From contig NZ_JODL01000033.1 in the NCBI RefSeq assembly GCF_000718985.1, forward strand, positions 1 to 45,105: 45,105 bases of DNA, in the 5' to 3' direction. The translations under genes and the position numbers were made by a program. The DNA comes from Streptomyces megasporus (GTDB taxonomy: Bacteria; Actinomycetota; Actinomycetes; Streptomycetales; Streptomycetaceae). Under the pieces are notes generated by a model. That model saw only the letters and a list, made by a program, of their open reading frames with translations. It had not been told where the DNA came from and made no database searches. Position 1 is the first letter of the stretch. The number at the start of each line of letters is the position of its first letter. Shown one piece after another: positions 25,032 to 33,012 of the stretch.

Positions 25032-25573
25032 GCCGCCTGCTCCTCCTGCCGGCTGGTGATCCTGTCGGCCGCATGCTGGACGGCCTGCGCGGCGCGCTGC
25101 AGGTCGGCGAGAGCGGCGACGAGTTCCGGCGGATGGGCCCCGGCGTTGATTGCGCGGGCGATCTGGTTGAGGTTGTTGCCGACGTGGCCGAGGTGTCGTC
25201 GCGCGGCGAACGGTTCGGCGACGAGTTCGCGGCGTCCGGCGATGGCGGCGGCGGTGGTGTCGAGGTCGCGGGCGGCGGCGAGGCCGCTGCGGGCGAGGAA
25301 GGCGGGCAGGGTCGTACGGGCGGTGGTCGCAGCAGTGGCGAGCAGCCTCTTCTCGTCGTCGTTCAGGCGGACACTGCACACGTAGGCGCGCTTGTGCGTG
25401 GATGGCTTCGGAGAGCGCTTACGCGAGGTCTTCGCGTCGCGGCGTTTACGCGGCGACGGCTGCTTCTCCGGCTGCGATCCGCCCTCGGGCGCCGCCTCGC
25501 GGACCAGCACCCCCCTGTGCTGGTCCGCTCCCGCCACCTCCGGGGCGGGCATGGCCGGAGACGCCTTCCCCAT
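25028..25573 (-). CDS. mobC: MobC-like relaxosome protein
   Basis: The C-terminal 110 residues match MobC accessory proteins: VRLNDDEKRLLATAATTART, then LAARRHLGHVGNNLNQIARA with the diagnostic GNNLNQIAR, then INAGAHPPELVAAL. MobC helps melt the origin of transfer for the relaxase. The start is uncertain. The ATG at 25573 gives 181 residues with a charged N-terminal tail (PRKRRDAKTSRKRS) but has no clear ribosome binding site. The same frame stays open upstream through the repeat region, which is a GC effect. The gene is coupled to the relaxase by a four-base overlap. Confidence 0.78.
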   Translation of the reverse strand: MGKASPAMPAPEVAGADQHRGVLVREAAPEGGSQPEKQPSPRKRRDAKTSRKRSPKPSTHKRAYVCSVRLNDDEKRLLATAATTARTTLPAFLARSGLAAARDLDTTAAAIAGRRELVAEPFAARRHLGHVGNNLNQIARAINAGAHPPELVAALADLQRAAQAVQHAADRITSRQEEQAA

Positions 25574-26458
25574 GGGGAAGAGTGTCTTGGCCGATAGCTT
25601 GCTTCCCCGAGGTCGGCCGTGGGTGCCTCCTGCTGTGATCGGTTGGCGTGTGGGTCGTGCATGAGCGGTGTCTCCGTGGTGTTGTGGGTGGTGGGCGCCA
25701 GATGAAGGCGAATCAGAGGTCCGGGGCGTGGTGGGCTCGTGATGCCGTTGCCGTCTCCTGTTCGCGGCCGGTTTTTGTCCGACGGCCTTCGCCGGGAGCT
25801 CTGCAGCGGCTTGGTGGGGCCGCGTCTGGGTCCCGTCTTCGCTGGCTTTGTCCCTGCGGTCCTCGGTCCCCAGGGCGGTCCCCGGCCCCCGGGATGGTCC
25901 CGGTCCCGGCTCGGTCCCCGCGGCCTTGTTCCCACACGTGGGGACGGTCCCCGCGCGGGGTTTGCTGTCGGTTTGCGGGGGACCGTCTTGTGGTCGGCGG
26001 GCAGGCAGTGGTCCCGAGACCGAGCCTCGGTCCCCGGTTCTTGCTGCGGGGACCGAGGTTGCGCAGGATCGGGCCGTGGGCGGCTGACTTGCGGTGATGT
26101 TGGTCCAGCAAGCCGTGGTCGGTCCCCTGCGCGTGGGCCTCAACCCCGGTCCCGGTGTGCGCGGTCCCCGAACGTGGTTCCCGGTCCCGGACGCGGCTCG
26201 GTCCCCGGTCCCCAGGGCCCTGCGGGGACCGCGGTCCCCAATGGGTCCCCGTCCCCGGTCCCAGAGTGCTGCCGGCCCCCAATGCGGTCTCGGTCCGGTC
26301 CCCGGTCTCCGAGGGGACCGGGGTTTGTGGGGACCGTGGTTTCGGATGGTCCGCGGTCCCCGTTTCTGTTCGTCTGGGGTTCGGCTGGGCCGACGTGTCT
26401 GGTCGCCTTCTTCAGCGGTGGGCCGGTCCGTCGCCGTTCCGCTCGGGTGCGGGGTTGC
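25574..26458. repeat. GGTCCCC-repeat region, likely replication origin of the element
   Basis: This 885-base stretch has no supported gene and is packed with the heptamer GGTCCCC or its complement: about 13 direct and 5 inverted exact copies, and about 6 GGTCCC near-copies, mainly from 25865 to 26361. Examples are the 16-bp palindrome GGGGACCGCGGTCCCC (26224-26239) and an 11-bp inverted repeat CCTCGGTCCCC/GGGGACCGAGG (26025-26035, 26048-26058). It lies between the mobilization genes and the helicase-loader and replication genes. Iteron-like density plus this position suggests an origin of replication. An origin of transfer near mobC is also possible. Long frames crossing it are artefacts of GC content. 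Confidence 0.7.
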
Positions 26459-27214
26459 TCAGCGGGTGCGTCCTGGGACCGGAGCCGGCGGAGGGGTGGC
26501 CACGGTGGTTGGCACCGGGGCGTGCGCGGGCGTCCGGCGGCGGTCGGGGCCGGTGAGGATGACGCGTTCGGTCATCTCGGCGAGGCGGGAAGCGACGCGG
26601 TCGCCGAGTGCGGTGCGCAGCTCGACGATGGGGAGATTGGTGGTGATCAGGGTGGGGCGCAGGTGCTCGTACCGGTGGTTGATGAGCCGGTAGGTGAGCT
26701 CCTCGGTCCAGTCGCTGGCCTTGGCGGCGCCGAGGTCGTCCAGGAGCAGCAGTGGGCAGCGGGCCAAGGCCTGCAGGTCGCGTTCGCCGTCGTGGCCGGA
26801 GCGGGGGCGCAGGCGGGCGTAGAGATCGGCGGCGGTGACGGCCTCCCAGCGCAGGCGGACCCCGGCGGCGAGGAGGGTGCGGATGGCGCCGTACGCCTGG
26901 TGGGTCTTGCCGGTGCCGGTGGGTCCGGCGATCAGCAGGGATGGGCCCTCGGCGATGCCCGAGGCGCCGCCCGGTCCGGGACGCCCGGTGCGGGTGATGG
27001 TGTCGGCCCAGGCGGTGACCTTTGGGTGGTCGGCCAGGGCGCGGCGGTAGCGGGCGGGGATGCGGGCGTCGGCCAGCTCCAGGGCGGTGACCGGCTCGTT
27101 CGCCGGTTCGTCCAGGGGAGCGTCGGGGTCGATGCCGCGGGCGGTGAGGATCGCGCTGAGCCGGTCGGCCAGCAGGCCGGCGTGCTGCGGTGCGCGGGCG
27201 TGGGTGGTGGTCAC
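26459..27214 (-). CDS. DnaC/IstB-like helicase-loader ATPase
   Basis: This is a 251-residue AAA+ ATPase. Walker A is IAGPTGTGKTHQAYGAI, Walker B is CPLLLLDDLGAAKASDW, and TLITTNLPIVELR is sensor 1, as in DnaC/DnaI loaders. It should load the replicative helicase at the element's origin. The GTG start overlaps the stop of the replication gene by four bases. It sits next to the GGTCCCC repeats. The N-terminal 90 residues (LADRLSAILTARGIDPD) probably bind the helicase or initiator. Confidence 0.88.
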   Translation of the reverse strand: MTTTHARAPQHAGLLADRLSAILTARGIDPDAPLDEPANEPVTALELADARIPARYRRALADHPKVTAWADTITRTGRPGPGGASGIAEGPSLLIAGPTGTGKTHQAYGAIRTLLAAGVRLRWEAVTAADLYARLRPRSGHDGERDLQALARCPLLLLDDLGAAKASDWTEELTYRLINHRYEHLRPTLITTNLPIVELRTALGDRVASRLAEMTERVILTGPDRRRTPAHAPVPTTVATPPPAPVPGRTR

Positions 27215-28129
27215 AGCTCGCCTCCGTAGGCCGCCTTGACGTCGGTCGGGTTCGTCCACGGGCGGTGGGCGGCGGGTGCGGGCCGGACGGCGTTCATCGC
27301 CTCGTGCACCAGGCTGGGCAGGGTGCTGGGGTGCAGGCCCTTGGCCCGGTGGCGTTCCAGCCCGGACCGGATGTGGGCAGGATCGATGCCCTCGGCCAGC
27401 AGCTTGCCGACCTCCCGGCCCAGGTGCCCCAGGACGTCCTTCGGGGGGCGGTGGGCGCAGGCGGCGGCGTAGTCGCCGATGAGCTGCCAGGCCGAGACGG
27501 TGTCGGGCGCGGGGGCGCTCGCGCCCCCCGACGGGGTACTTCCTAGGTCCTAGATCCGGACGGTGAGATGTCACCGCCGCTGCGGGGAGTCCTCCATGCT
27601 CTCTCATGGAGGGTTCCGTGAAACCGGCCTCACCTGCGGCTTCGTCAGCAGGGCCAGGATTCGATGTGGGTTCGCGTATCTCGCGGGAGCCTTCACGAAG
27701 GGCTCCGTGAGGCGGTGCTGCGGGCTCCGTGACACCGGTCCGTGCGGCAGGCGCGGTGGTGCCCGCCGCGGCACCGGCCGGAGCGTCGTGGTGCGGGCAG
27801 CCGGGGAGGCGGCTCTTGCTGGGCCGGTTGATCTTCTGGTGTTCGTGCCAGGTGACGATGTGCAGGTAGCACTTGTCGTCCGGGCCCTTGTAGCGGCAGA
27901 TCAGGCCGGCGTCCGCGAGCTGGGCGAGGTCCTTCTCGACCTCGGCGGGCGTGTGCTCCGGGCGCAGGACCCACAGCTGTCCGGCGATGATCGCGGCGTG
28001 GTCGCGGTGGCGACCCTGGTCGTCGGCCTGGGTGAGCAGGCCGAAGAAGGTCCGCTCGGCGGTCAGGCTGACCGAGGCGAGGGACTCGGAGACGAAGGCT
28101 TCGGGCTTGATGGTGCGGATTCGTGCCAA
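27211..28129 (-). pseudogene. Replication initiation-like gene broken by a 7-bp tandem repeat
   Basis: The frame starts with TTG at 28129 (LARIRTIKPEAFVSESLASV, where homologues begin MARIRTIKPE). It continues through LHIVTWHEHQKINRPSKSRL and GFTEPSMREHGGL, a winged-helix replication protein common in Streptomyces phages and elements. Near 27547 the frame is lost. The family C-terminus TVSAWQLIGDYAAACAHRPP, ending DVKAAYGGEL, lies in the +1 frame down to a stop at 27211. The breakpoint contains TCCTAGG TCCTAGA (27541-27554). Removing one 7-base unit restores a single frame through HRPDLGSTPSGGA. It is coupled to the DnaC-like gene. The product is split unless slippage restores it. Confidence 0.78.
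27541..27554. repeat. 7-bp tandem repeat causing the replication-gene frameshift
   Basis: TCCTAGG is followed directly by TCCTAGA, matching at 6 of 7 positions. Loss of one unit would rejoin the two reading frames of the overlapping gene. Slipped-strand gain and loss is a plausible origin. Confidence 0.6.
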
Positions 28130-28596
28130 GAGGGGGCGGTCCTCACTCGGTTGCCGGTGGGCGGGCGCCCACGGCTCACCGTCGATCGCGGCGGTTCGGA
28201 CGGGAAGGGCAAGGAGTTGGCCGGCCACGGGCGCGGGGTGCGCTGATGGCCGGTCGCGTTTTCCGGGGGTGTCGTCAACATAGCCACACCCAGGCCATGC
28301 AAGTCCAGCCCAATACAGCCGAATCTCTGACGGCAGAAAGGCCGCCGAAAGACAGGCTGCGAAGGGCGGTGCGAAAACGGTAGGGCACGATCGGCGGCCG
28401 ACCAAATAGTTGCCCTGGACGCCGAGCCAGAAGGATCACATCGCCAAGCCGTTGACGGGCTTCCGGCGGGGAAGCTACAACACAACACCCCACGTCAGAG
28501 CCCCTTCCGGACGCCGCGCAGCATCGCGGTCCCGGCCTCCCGGCTGCGGAAAGCCCCTCCGAGTGTGTGCCGAGCGAGGCGGAACATAGACCACGA
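28130..28596. other. Intergenic region between the replication gene and the XRE repressor
   Basis: This 467-base stretch separates divergent genes and should hold the promoter of the replication operon (minus strand). No gene is supported. It is less GC-rich in part (about 28265-28500, for example CATAGCC, AATACAGCC, AAATAGTTGCC), consistent with promoters. No precise promoter can be assigned. Confidence 0.4.
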
Positions 28597-28619
28597 TCGC
28601 CGGTTAACCAAACCGGCGA
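28597..28619. promoter_or_regulatory. Perfect operator dyad before the XRE repressor
   Basis: TCGCCGGTT (28597-28605) and AACCGGCGA (28611-28619) form perfect 9-bp arms around AACCA. The site ends 21 bases before the repressor ATG, so it is probably the autoregulatory operator controlling repressor, excisionase and integrase. Confidence 0.65.
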
Positions 28620-28640
28620 GTGAACGCTAGTAATGGAGAT

Positions 28641-28898
28641 ATGGCAGCACGATCACTGGGAATAGGTCCCGCGGGAATAAGGGCCGCCCGGACCATCGAA
28701 ATCATCCGCACCGAACGCGGCCTTTCCCAGCGCCGGGTGGCCGACCGCGTGACCGCCCTCGGCCACCCGATGTCCAACACGATGCTGTCCCGCATCGAAC
28801 GCGCCCAGCGCCGCTGCGACGTCGACGACCTCGCCGCGATCGCCGAGGCCCTCCTCGTCTCGCCCCTCGTGCTGCTGCAGGGCCCGACCGCCCCGTGA
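28641..28898 (+). CDS. XRE-family repressor of the integrative element
   Basis: This is an 85-residue protein that is almost entirely a helix-turn-helix domain: TIEIIRTERGLSQRRVADRV, then MSNTMLSRIERAQRRCDVDD, then LAAIAEALLVSPLVLL. The ATG at 28641 has GGAG just upstream. The gene sits behind a perfect dyad and overlaps the next gene by four bases. It is in the position of a Kor-like or phage-type repressor that keeps excision and integration genes silent. Confidence 0.85.
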   Translation: MAARSLGIGPAGIRAARTIEIIRTERGLSQRRVADRVTALGHPMSNTMLSRIERAQRRCDVDDLAAIAEALLVSPLVLLQGPTAP

Positions 28899-29347
28899 CG
28901 AGGCCCGTCCGTACCGCTGACCGAGCACGCCCACCACCGAGCCAGGACCAGCCGCTCTTGCACCGACCTTTGCCCACGCCCGCGACCGCACACCTCCCGC
29001 ACACCCCGAGCGACGCCCCTCTGCCGCGCCTCTACCGACCCGAGGAGATCGCCGAAGCACTCGGCTGCTCTGCCTGGTGGGTCAAGGACCGGGCCCGGCG
29101 GAGCCTCATCCCGCACACCCGCGTCGGCCGCGCCTACCGCTTCACCGCAGGCCACCTCGCCGCGATCATCCGCCTCCACGAGGAGACACCGGTACGACCC
29201 GCCCAGCCGGCCGGGAACGTGGCCGCTCCATCCTCCACGACTGCCTCGCGGGACGGATCCCCACAGCCGCGCCGCCACCCCACCGCTCCGGCGAACCGAC
29301 TGCGGGCCCGGCCACCGCGCCGGGCCCAGTACAGCGCCACCGCGTAG
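28895..29347 (+). CDS. Excisionase-like helix-turn-helix protein
   Basis: This 150-residue protein has a MerR/Xis-type winged helix in its middle: LYRPEEIAEALGCSAWWVKD, then RARRSLIPHTRVGRAYRFT. Flanking regions are Pro/Ala/Arg-rich and look disordered. The GTG start overlaps the repressor stop (GTGA). It lies 46 bases before the integrase gene, the usual xis-int order in actinobacterial integrative elements. The role is directing excision. Confidence 0.8.
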   Translation: MTRPVRTADRARPPPSQDQPLLHRPLPTPATAHLPHTPSDAPLPRLYRPEEIAEALGCSAWWVKDRARRSLIPHTRVGRAYRFTAGHLAAIIRLHEETPVRPAQPAGNVAAPSSTTASRDGSPQPRRHPTAPANRLRARPPRRAQYSATA

Positions 29348-29393
29348 ACGCACCCCGACACGCAGCAAACAGAAGCGAAGGAGCCGCCGGAAG

Positions 29394-30929
29394 TTGGGTT
29401 TCGCGGAGAAGCGCGGAAACTACTGGCGCGGCCGGTACAAGACCGCGCCCGGCAAGCACCTCACGGTCGTCGACGAGCGCGGCAAGGCGGTCAGGTTCGC
29501 CACCAAGGGCGAGGCCCAGCGTGCCGCGAGCGAGGCCGAGAACAAGTACCGGCGCGGCGACTGGCGCGACCCGGCGCTCGGCTAGGAGACGTTCGGCGAG
29601 TACGCGAACCGCTGGTATGAAGCCCAGGACCTGGCCGCCTCGACCATGCAGAATTACAAGCGCCACATCGAGGAGCACCTGCTCCCCGCATTCGAGGACA
29701 AGGCGCTCGCCGGGATCCTGCGCGCGGACGTCGACCTGTGGGAGAAGAAGGAGAAGGCCCTCTACGCGGCCTCCAGCGTCAAGACCTGGCGCTCGACGCT
29801 CCACCTGATCCTCGAGGACGCGATCGACGAGGGCCTGATCACCTCCAACCCGGCGGCCAGACGACGCGGGCGTGGCAAGCGCGCCGGCCGCTCCCGCGAC
29901 CGCGGCCCCGAGAAGGTCATCACCGATCCTCTCGGCGCCCTGCTGATCGCTGAGGGGGCTGCGCTGCTCTCCGGCCGCGACGACGAGTTCGTCGCCGTGG
30001 TCCTGATGGCGTACACCGGGATGCGGTGGGGCGAGATCGTCGGTCTGGAGACCGAGTTCACCCGCCCCGGCGCCGTCCGCATCGAGCATCAGCTGTACGA
30101 GCTGGACTCCGGGAGGCTGATTCGCTGCCCGCCCAAGGACGACAGCTACCGCACCATCGACGCCCCCGACTTCCTGTCCGCCCTGGTCGCCGACCACATC
30201 GCCCGCACCAAACCGGCCCCGTGCCCCTGCCACGGCAAGCGGTACGTCTTCCGCGGTCAGGGCACGGCGCGCACCGGCGGACACCGGGGCGCCAAGCTGG
30301 TGGACGTCGCCCGCCGCGCCGGTGTCTCCACCGGGACGGTCTCCAACGTCCTCAACCACCCCGAGCGCGTCCGCGACGACACCCGCGCCCGCGTGGAGAC
30401 GGCCATCACCGAACTCGGCTTCATACGTGGCAGTGTACCGATGGAGAACGCGGCCCACTGGCGCCGCAACGGCTTCGCCACGTGGCTGTTCACCCCGGCC
30501 GCCTCAGGCTGGTACCCGAAGAAGGCACCCCAGGAGGCACGACCCGTCCCCCTGCTCGGCGAGCCGTGGCCGGGCATCCCAGCACGGGGGCGCGGCGCCC
30601 AAGGAAGGGCCGACGCCTGCTGGCTGCCGATCGCCAAGGGCCTCACCCCGCACGGCCTGCGCCACTCCCACCGCACCCACATGGAGGACCTGGGCACCGA
30701 AAAGGTCCTCATGGACGAACGCATGGGCCACATCGACGGCTCCGTCTCCGCCCGCTACGCCCACGTCACCCCCGGCATGCGCCAGCGCCTCAAGCTCGGG
30801 CTGACCGAGCAGTGGGAGACGGCGCTGGATGCCCGGTTGGCCATGTCCCCCACCTCACCGGTTCGCGTGCTCGACGGCATCCTGCGCGCCCGCAGAGAAA
30901 CTGCCGGTCCGGTACAGACGGGTCGTTGA
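29394..30929 (+). pseudogene. Tyrosine integrase with amber codon and inserted LacI-type HTH
   Basis: The frame starts at TTG 29394 (GFAEKRGNYWRGRYK, the arm-type DNA-binding domain) behind GAAGGAG. TAG at 29583-29585 interrupts DWRDPALG-ETFGEYANRWYE, where homologues have an amino acid (CAG, Gln is likely). The rest is open and keeps the catalytic residues: Arg in YTGMRWGE, HxxR in HGLRHSHRT, and the His and Tyr in MGHIDGSVSARYAHVT. Unusually, KLVDVARRAGVSTGTVSNVL, continuing RVRDDTRARVETAITELGF, sits inside the catalytic domain (30294-30434). That is a LacI-family helix-turn-helix. A product from the ATG at 29646 would lack the arm-binding domain. Either a pseudogene, a suppressed amber, or a sequencing error. 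Confidence 0.82.
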
Positions 30930-31318
30930 TTGATGCCCCCACACCGCCGGAAGGGGCGCACGATTGACGAGCCCTGGCTCCCGCAACGTGTTCTGACTAC
31001 GGCGCCCAAGGTGCGGCACTGATCGACCGGCTCCTGCACCCGGGACCATCGGCTGGACTGCGGCTGGGGACCCGTCCGCGCCCTGTCCGAGGAGCGTCCG
31101 GTGTAGCCGGGACTCGCTCAGAACCCAAACAGCGTGCTTCTCTTCAAACGGCCCTATGCGTGCTCTCTTCCCTTGGGAAATCCCAAACGGCGTGCTCTGG
31201 GTGGCACTTGCCCCTAAGGCTCTACAGTTCTTGTGGCTCGGCAGACAGGAAGCGGGCCGGACACACCGCGCACGGGCCTCGGTTGGGCTTGCGCGCATAA
31301 CGCGAGGGGGAGTCACAC
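30930..31318. other. Intergenic region with three CAAAC...GCGTGCT repeats
   Basis: This 389-base stretch lies between the integrase and the methylase operon. No gene is supported. CAAACAGCGTGCT starts at 31126. CAAACGGC at 31145 is followed by GCGTGCTCT at 31158. CAAACGGCGTGCTCT starts at 31184. These three related units just upstream of the next operon could be binding sites, or core-site relics at the element's end. GAGGGGGA before 31319 is the ribosome binding site of the next gene. Confidence 0.5.
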
Positions 31319-31504
31319 GTGAAGTGGACACTGATGCTCGGCCTCACGGCGTTCCTGGTGGCACTGGCCACAGCGCTGCTGGGTGCGATCGTGAAGACAT
31401 ACAGCGGGGCCGGTGCGGCGGAGGCGATCCAGGCGGGTGGTAAGACCTTCGCCGCCGCGCTGACCCTGGCCCTCCTGTTCGTGTCCACCTTCGGGCTGGT
31501 GTGA
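31319..31504 (+). CDS. Small membrane protein leading the methylase operon
   Basis: This is a 61-residue protein with two hydrophobic segments, LMLGLTAFLVALATALLGAI (about 5-24) and FAAALTLALLFVSTFGLV (about 44-61), joined by a short polar loop (KTYSGAGAAEAIQAGGKT). The GTG start has GAGGGGGA upstream. It overlaps the methylase gene start by four bases. A membrane peptide coupled to a DNA methylase is unusual. It could be a toxin-like effector or anchor; no family is recognised. Confidence 0.65.
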   Translation: MKWTLMLGLTAFLVALATALLGAIVKTYSGAGAAEAIQAGGKTFAAALTLALLFVSTFGLV

Positions 31505-33012
31505 GCATGAGCGGCGAGCAGCGCGTACGCCGGGGGAACCCGGAGGTGGGGACGACAGCAGACGGACCGGACGCGGTGTCGCGTCGAGTGCGGCGGCTGA
31601 CGCGTGACCTCGGCGGTCTGCTGAACCTCTACGACGCCGGCCGGGTTGTCGTCGGTCTCATCTACATGAAGAGCCGGGCGAGCCGGGCACAGGACGGCCC
31701 GGACGGACGGCGGGAGGCCGAGAAGCCCTCCTGGCCGTCGCTTGTCCGCCGAGCGGAGGACCAGCAGCCCCTGAGCCCTTATGTGCGGTACTGCCTGAGC
31801 CAGTGGCTGCCGCGGACGGACGAATCAGATGGCGCCGATGCGGGTGGGGAATCCGTGCCGTACCTTCCCCGAACGGCCGACACGGTTCTCCGGTATCTGG
31901 TCAAAGCCATCGACCAGGCCGTTCGGCGGGGCGAGCTGCTGGAGCAGTGCCTCCAGGATCTGTCCTCCGCGCAGGCGAAGGGCGGCCACTACTTCACACC
32001 GCCCGACATCGTGCGGCTGATGGTGGCGGCAGCAGCCCCGCAGGACGGGCAGAGTGTGCTCGACCCGGCGTGCGGCTCGGCCGGACTGCTGATCGAGGCC
32101 GCTCGCCAGGTCAGTGAGAGTCTGGGTGGACTGCATCCGAGCCTGGCACTGACAGGGCAGGACCTCCATGCCGGCACACTCCAGATCGCACGGATGAACC
32201 TCAGTGCGCACGGCCTCGACGGGCACATCGGCCCGGCGGTGAACAGCCTTGAGAAGCCGTCGGACTCGTTCTACGACATCGTGCTGGCGAATCCTCCCTT
32301 CAACATGTCCTTCCAGGGAGCGGAGACGCCACGCAGAGGCGACCCGAGGTGGCCGGATGACGCGCTCCCGCCGCGGGACAACGCGAATTTCGCATGGATC
32401 CTGCACATCGCGCATGCCCTCGACTCCGAGGGCAGGGCCGCGATCCTCATGGCCGACGGCGCCGCCACGGGAGTCCGGCCGGTCGAGCAGAAGATCCGCA
32501 AGCGGCTGGTCCGCGGCGACCTCGTCGAATGCGTGATCGCACTGCCGCCCGGTCTGTTCCCCCACACGCGTATCTCTTCCTGCCTGTGGCTACTGAACCG
32601 GGACAAGGGTCCCCAACGGGGACAGGGACGGAGCGACCGGCGTAGTCAGGTTCTCCTCATCGACGCCCGGGGCGCGTATGAGACGGTGCCCGGCACCCGG
32701 CAGCGGCGCCTTGGGAGCGACGGTACGGAGAGGATCCTGCGCACCCTCGCCGCGTGGAGAGGCGCGCCACCGGCCACCGGACAGACACAGGCCTCCTACC
32801 AGGACGAGTCCGGCTGGTGCCGCTCCCTCTCCCGCCAGGAGATCGCCGACCACCAGTACGACCTGCTGCCTCCGCTGTACACGAGTGAGTCGGCCGACGA
32901 GGCGATCACGGAGGATGGACGTGTCGCGGCACTCGTGGAGGAGCTCCAGGCCAGGTTCGAAGAGTCCCACAGACTGGAGACCGACCTGCTGCGTGTTCTG
33001 GGGGAGCTGTGA
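31501..33012 (+). CDS. N6-adenine DNA methylase (HsdM-like)
   Basis: This is a 503-residue SAM-dependent methylase. GGHYFTPPDIVRLMV and VLDPACGSAGLLIEA (motif I, about 187-200) are typical of HsdM. The catalytic NPPF is at 265-268 in DIVLANPPFNM. The N-terminal 150 residues are helical, as expected for the HsdM dimer interface. The start is GTG 31501 (overlapping the previous stop) or ATG 31507. The specificity gene follows directly. No HsdR is found in the window, so this may be an orphan modification pair or part of a non-classical system. Confidence 0.9.
   Translation: MSMSGEQRVRRGNPEVGTTADGPDAVSRRVRRLTRDLGGLLNLYDAGRVVVGLIYMKSRASRAQDGPDGRREAEKPSWPSLVRRAEDQQPLSPYVRYCLSQWLPRTDESDGADAGGESVPYLPRTADTVLRYLVKAIDQAVRRGELLEQCLQDLSSAQAKGGHYFTPPDIVRLMVAAAAPQDGQSVLDPACGSAGLLIEAARQVSESLGGLHPSLALTGQDLHAGTLQIARMNLSAHGLDGHIGPAVNSLEKPSDSFYDIVLANPPFNMSFQGAETPRRGDPRWPDDALPPRDNANFAWILHIAHALDSEGRAAILMADGAATGVRPVEQKIRKRLVRGDLVECVIALPPGLFPHTRISSCLWLLNRDKGPQRGQGRSDRRSQVLLIDARGAYETVPGTRQRRLGSDGTERILRTLAAWRGAPPATGQTQASYQDESGWCRSLSRQEIADHQYDLLPPLYTSESADEAITEDGRVAALVEELQARFEESHRLETDLLRVLGEL

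Noticed and set aside
23280..25385. 701-residue plus-strand reading frame
   Set aside because: Gly/Val/Ala-rich antisense shadow of the relaxase and MobC genes, which carry clear family motifs.
25574..26458. CRISPR array in the repeat-rich region
   Set aside because: Repeats are 7 bases, irregularly spaced and in both orientations, unlike CRISPR repeats; no cas genes are present.
25739..27229. 496-residue plus-strand frame across the GGTCCCC region
   Set aside because: Low-complexity translation of repeats plus the shadow of the DnaC-like gene; no start signal.
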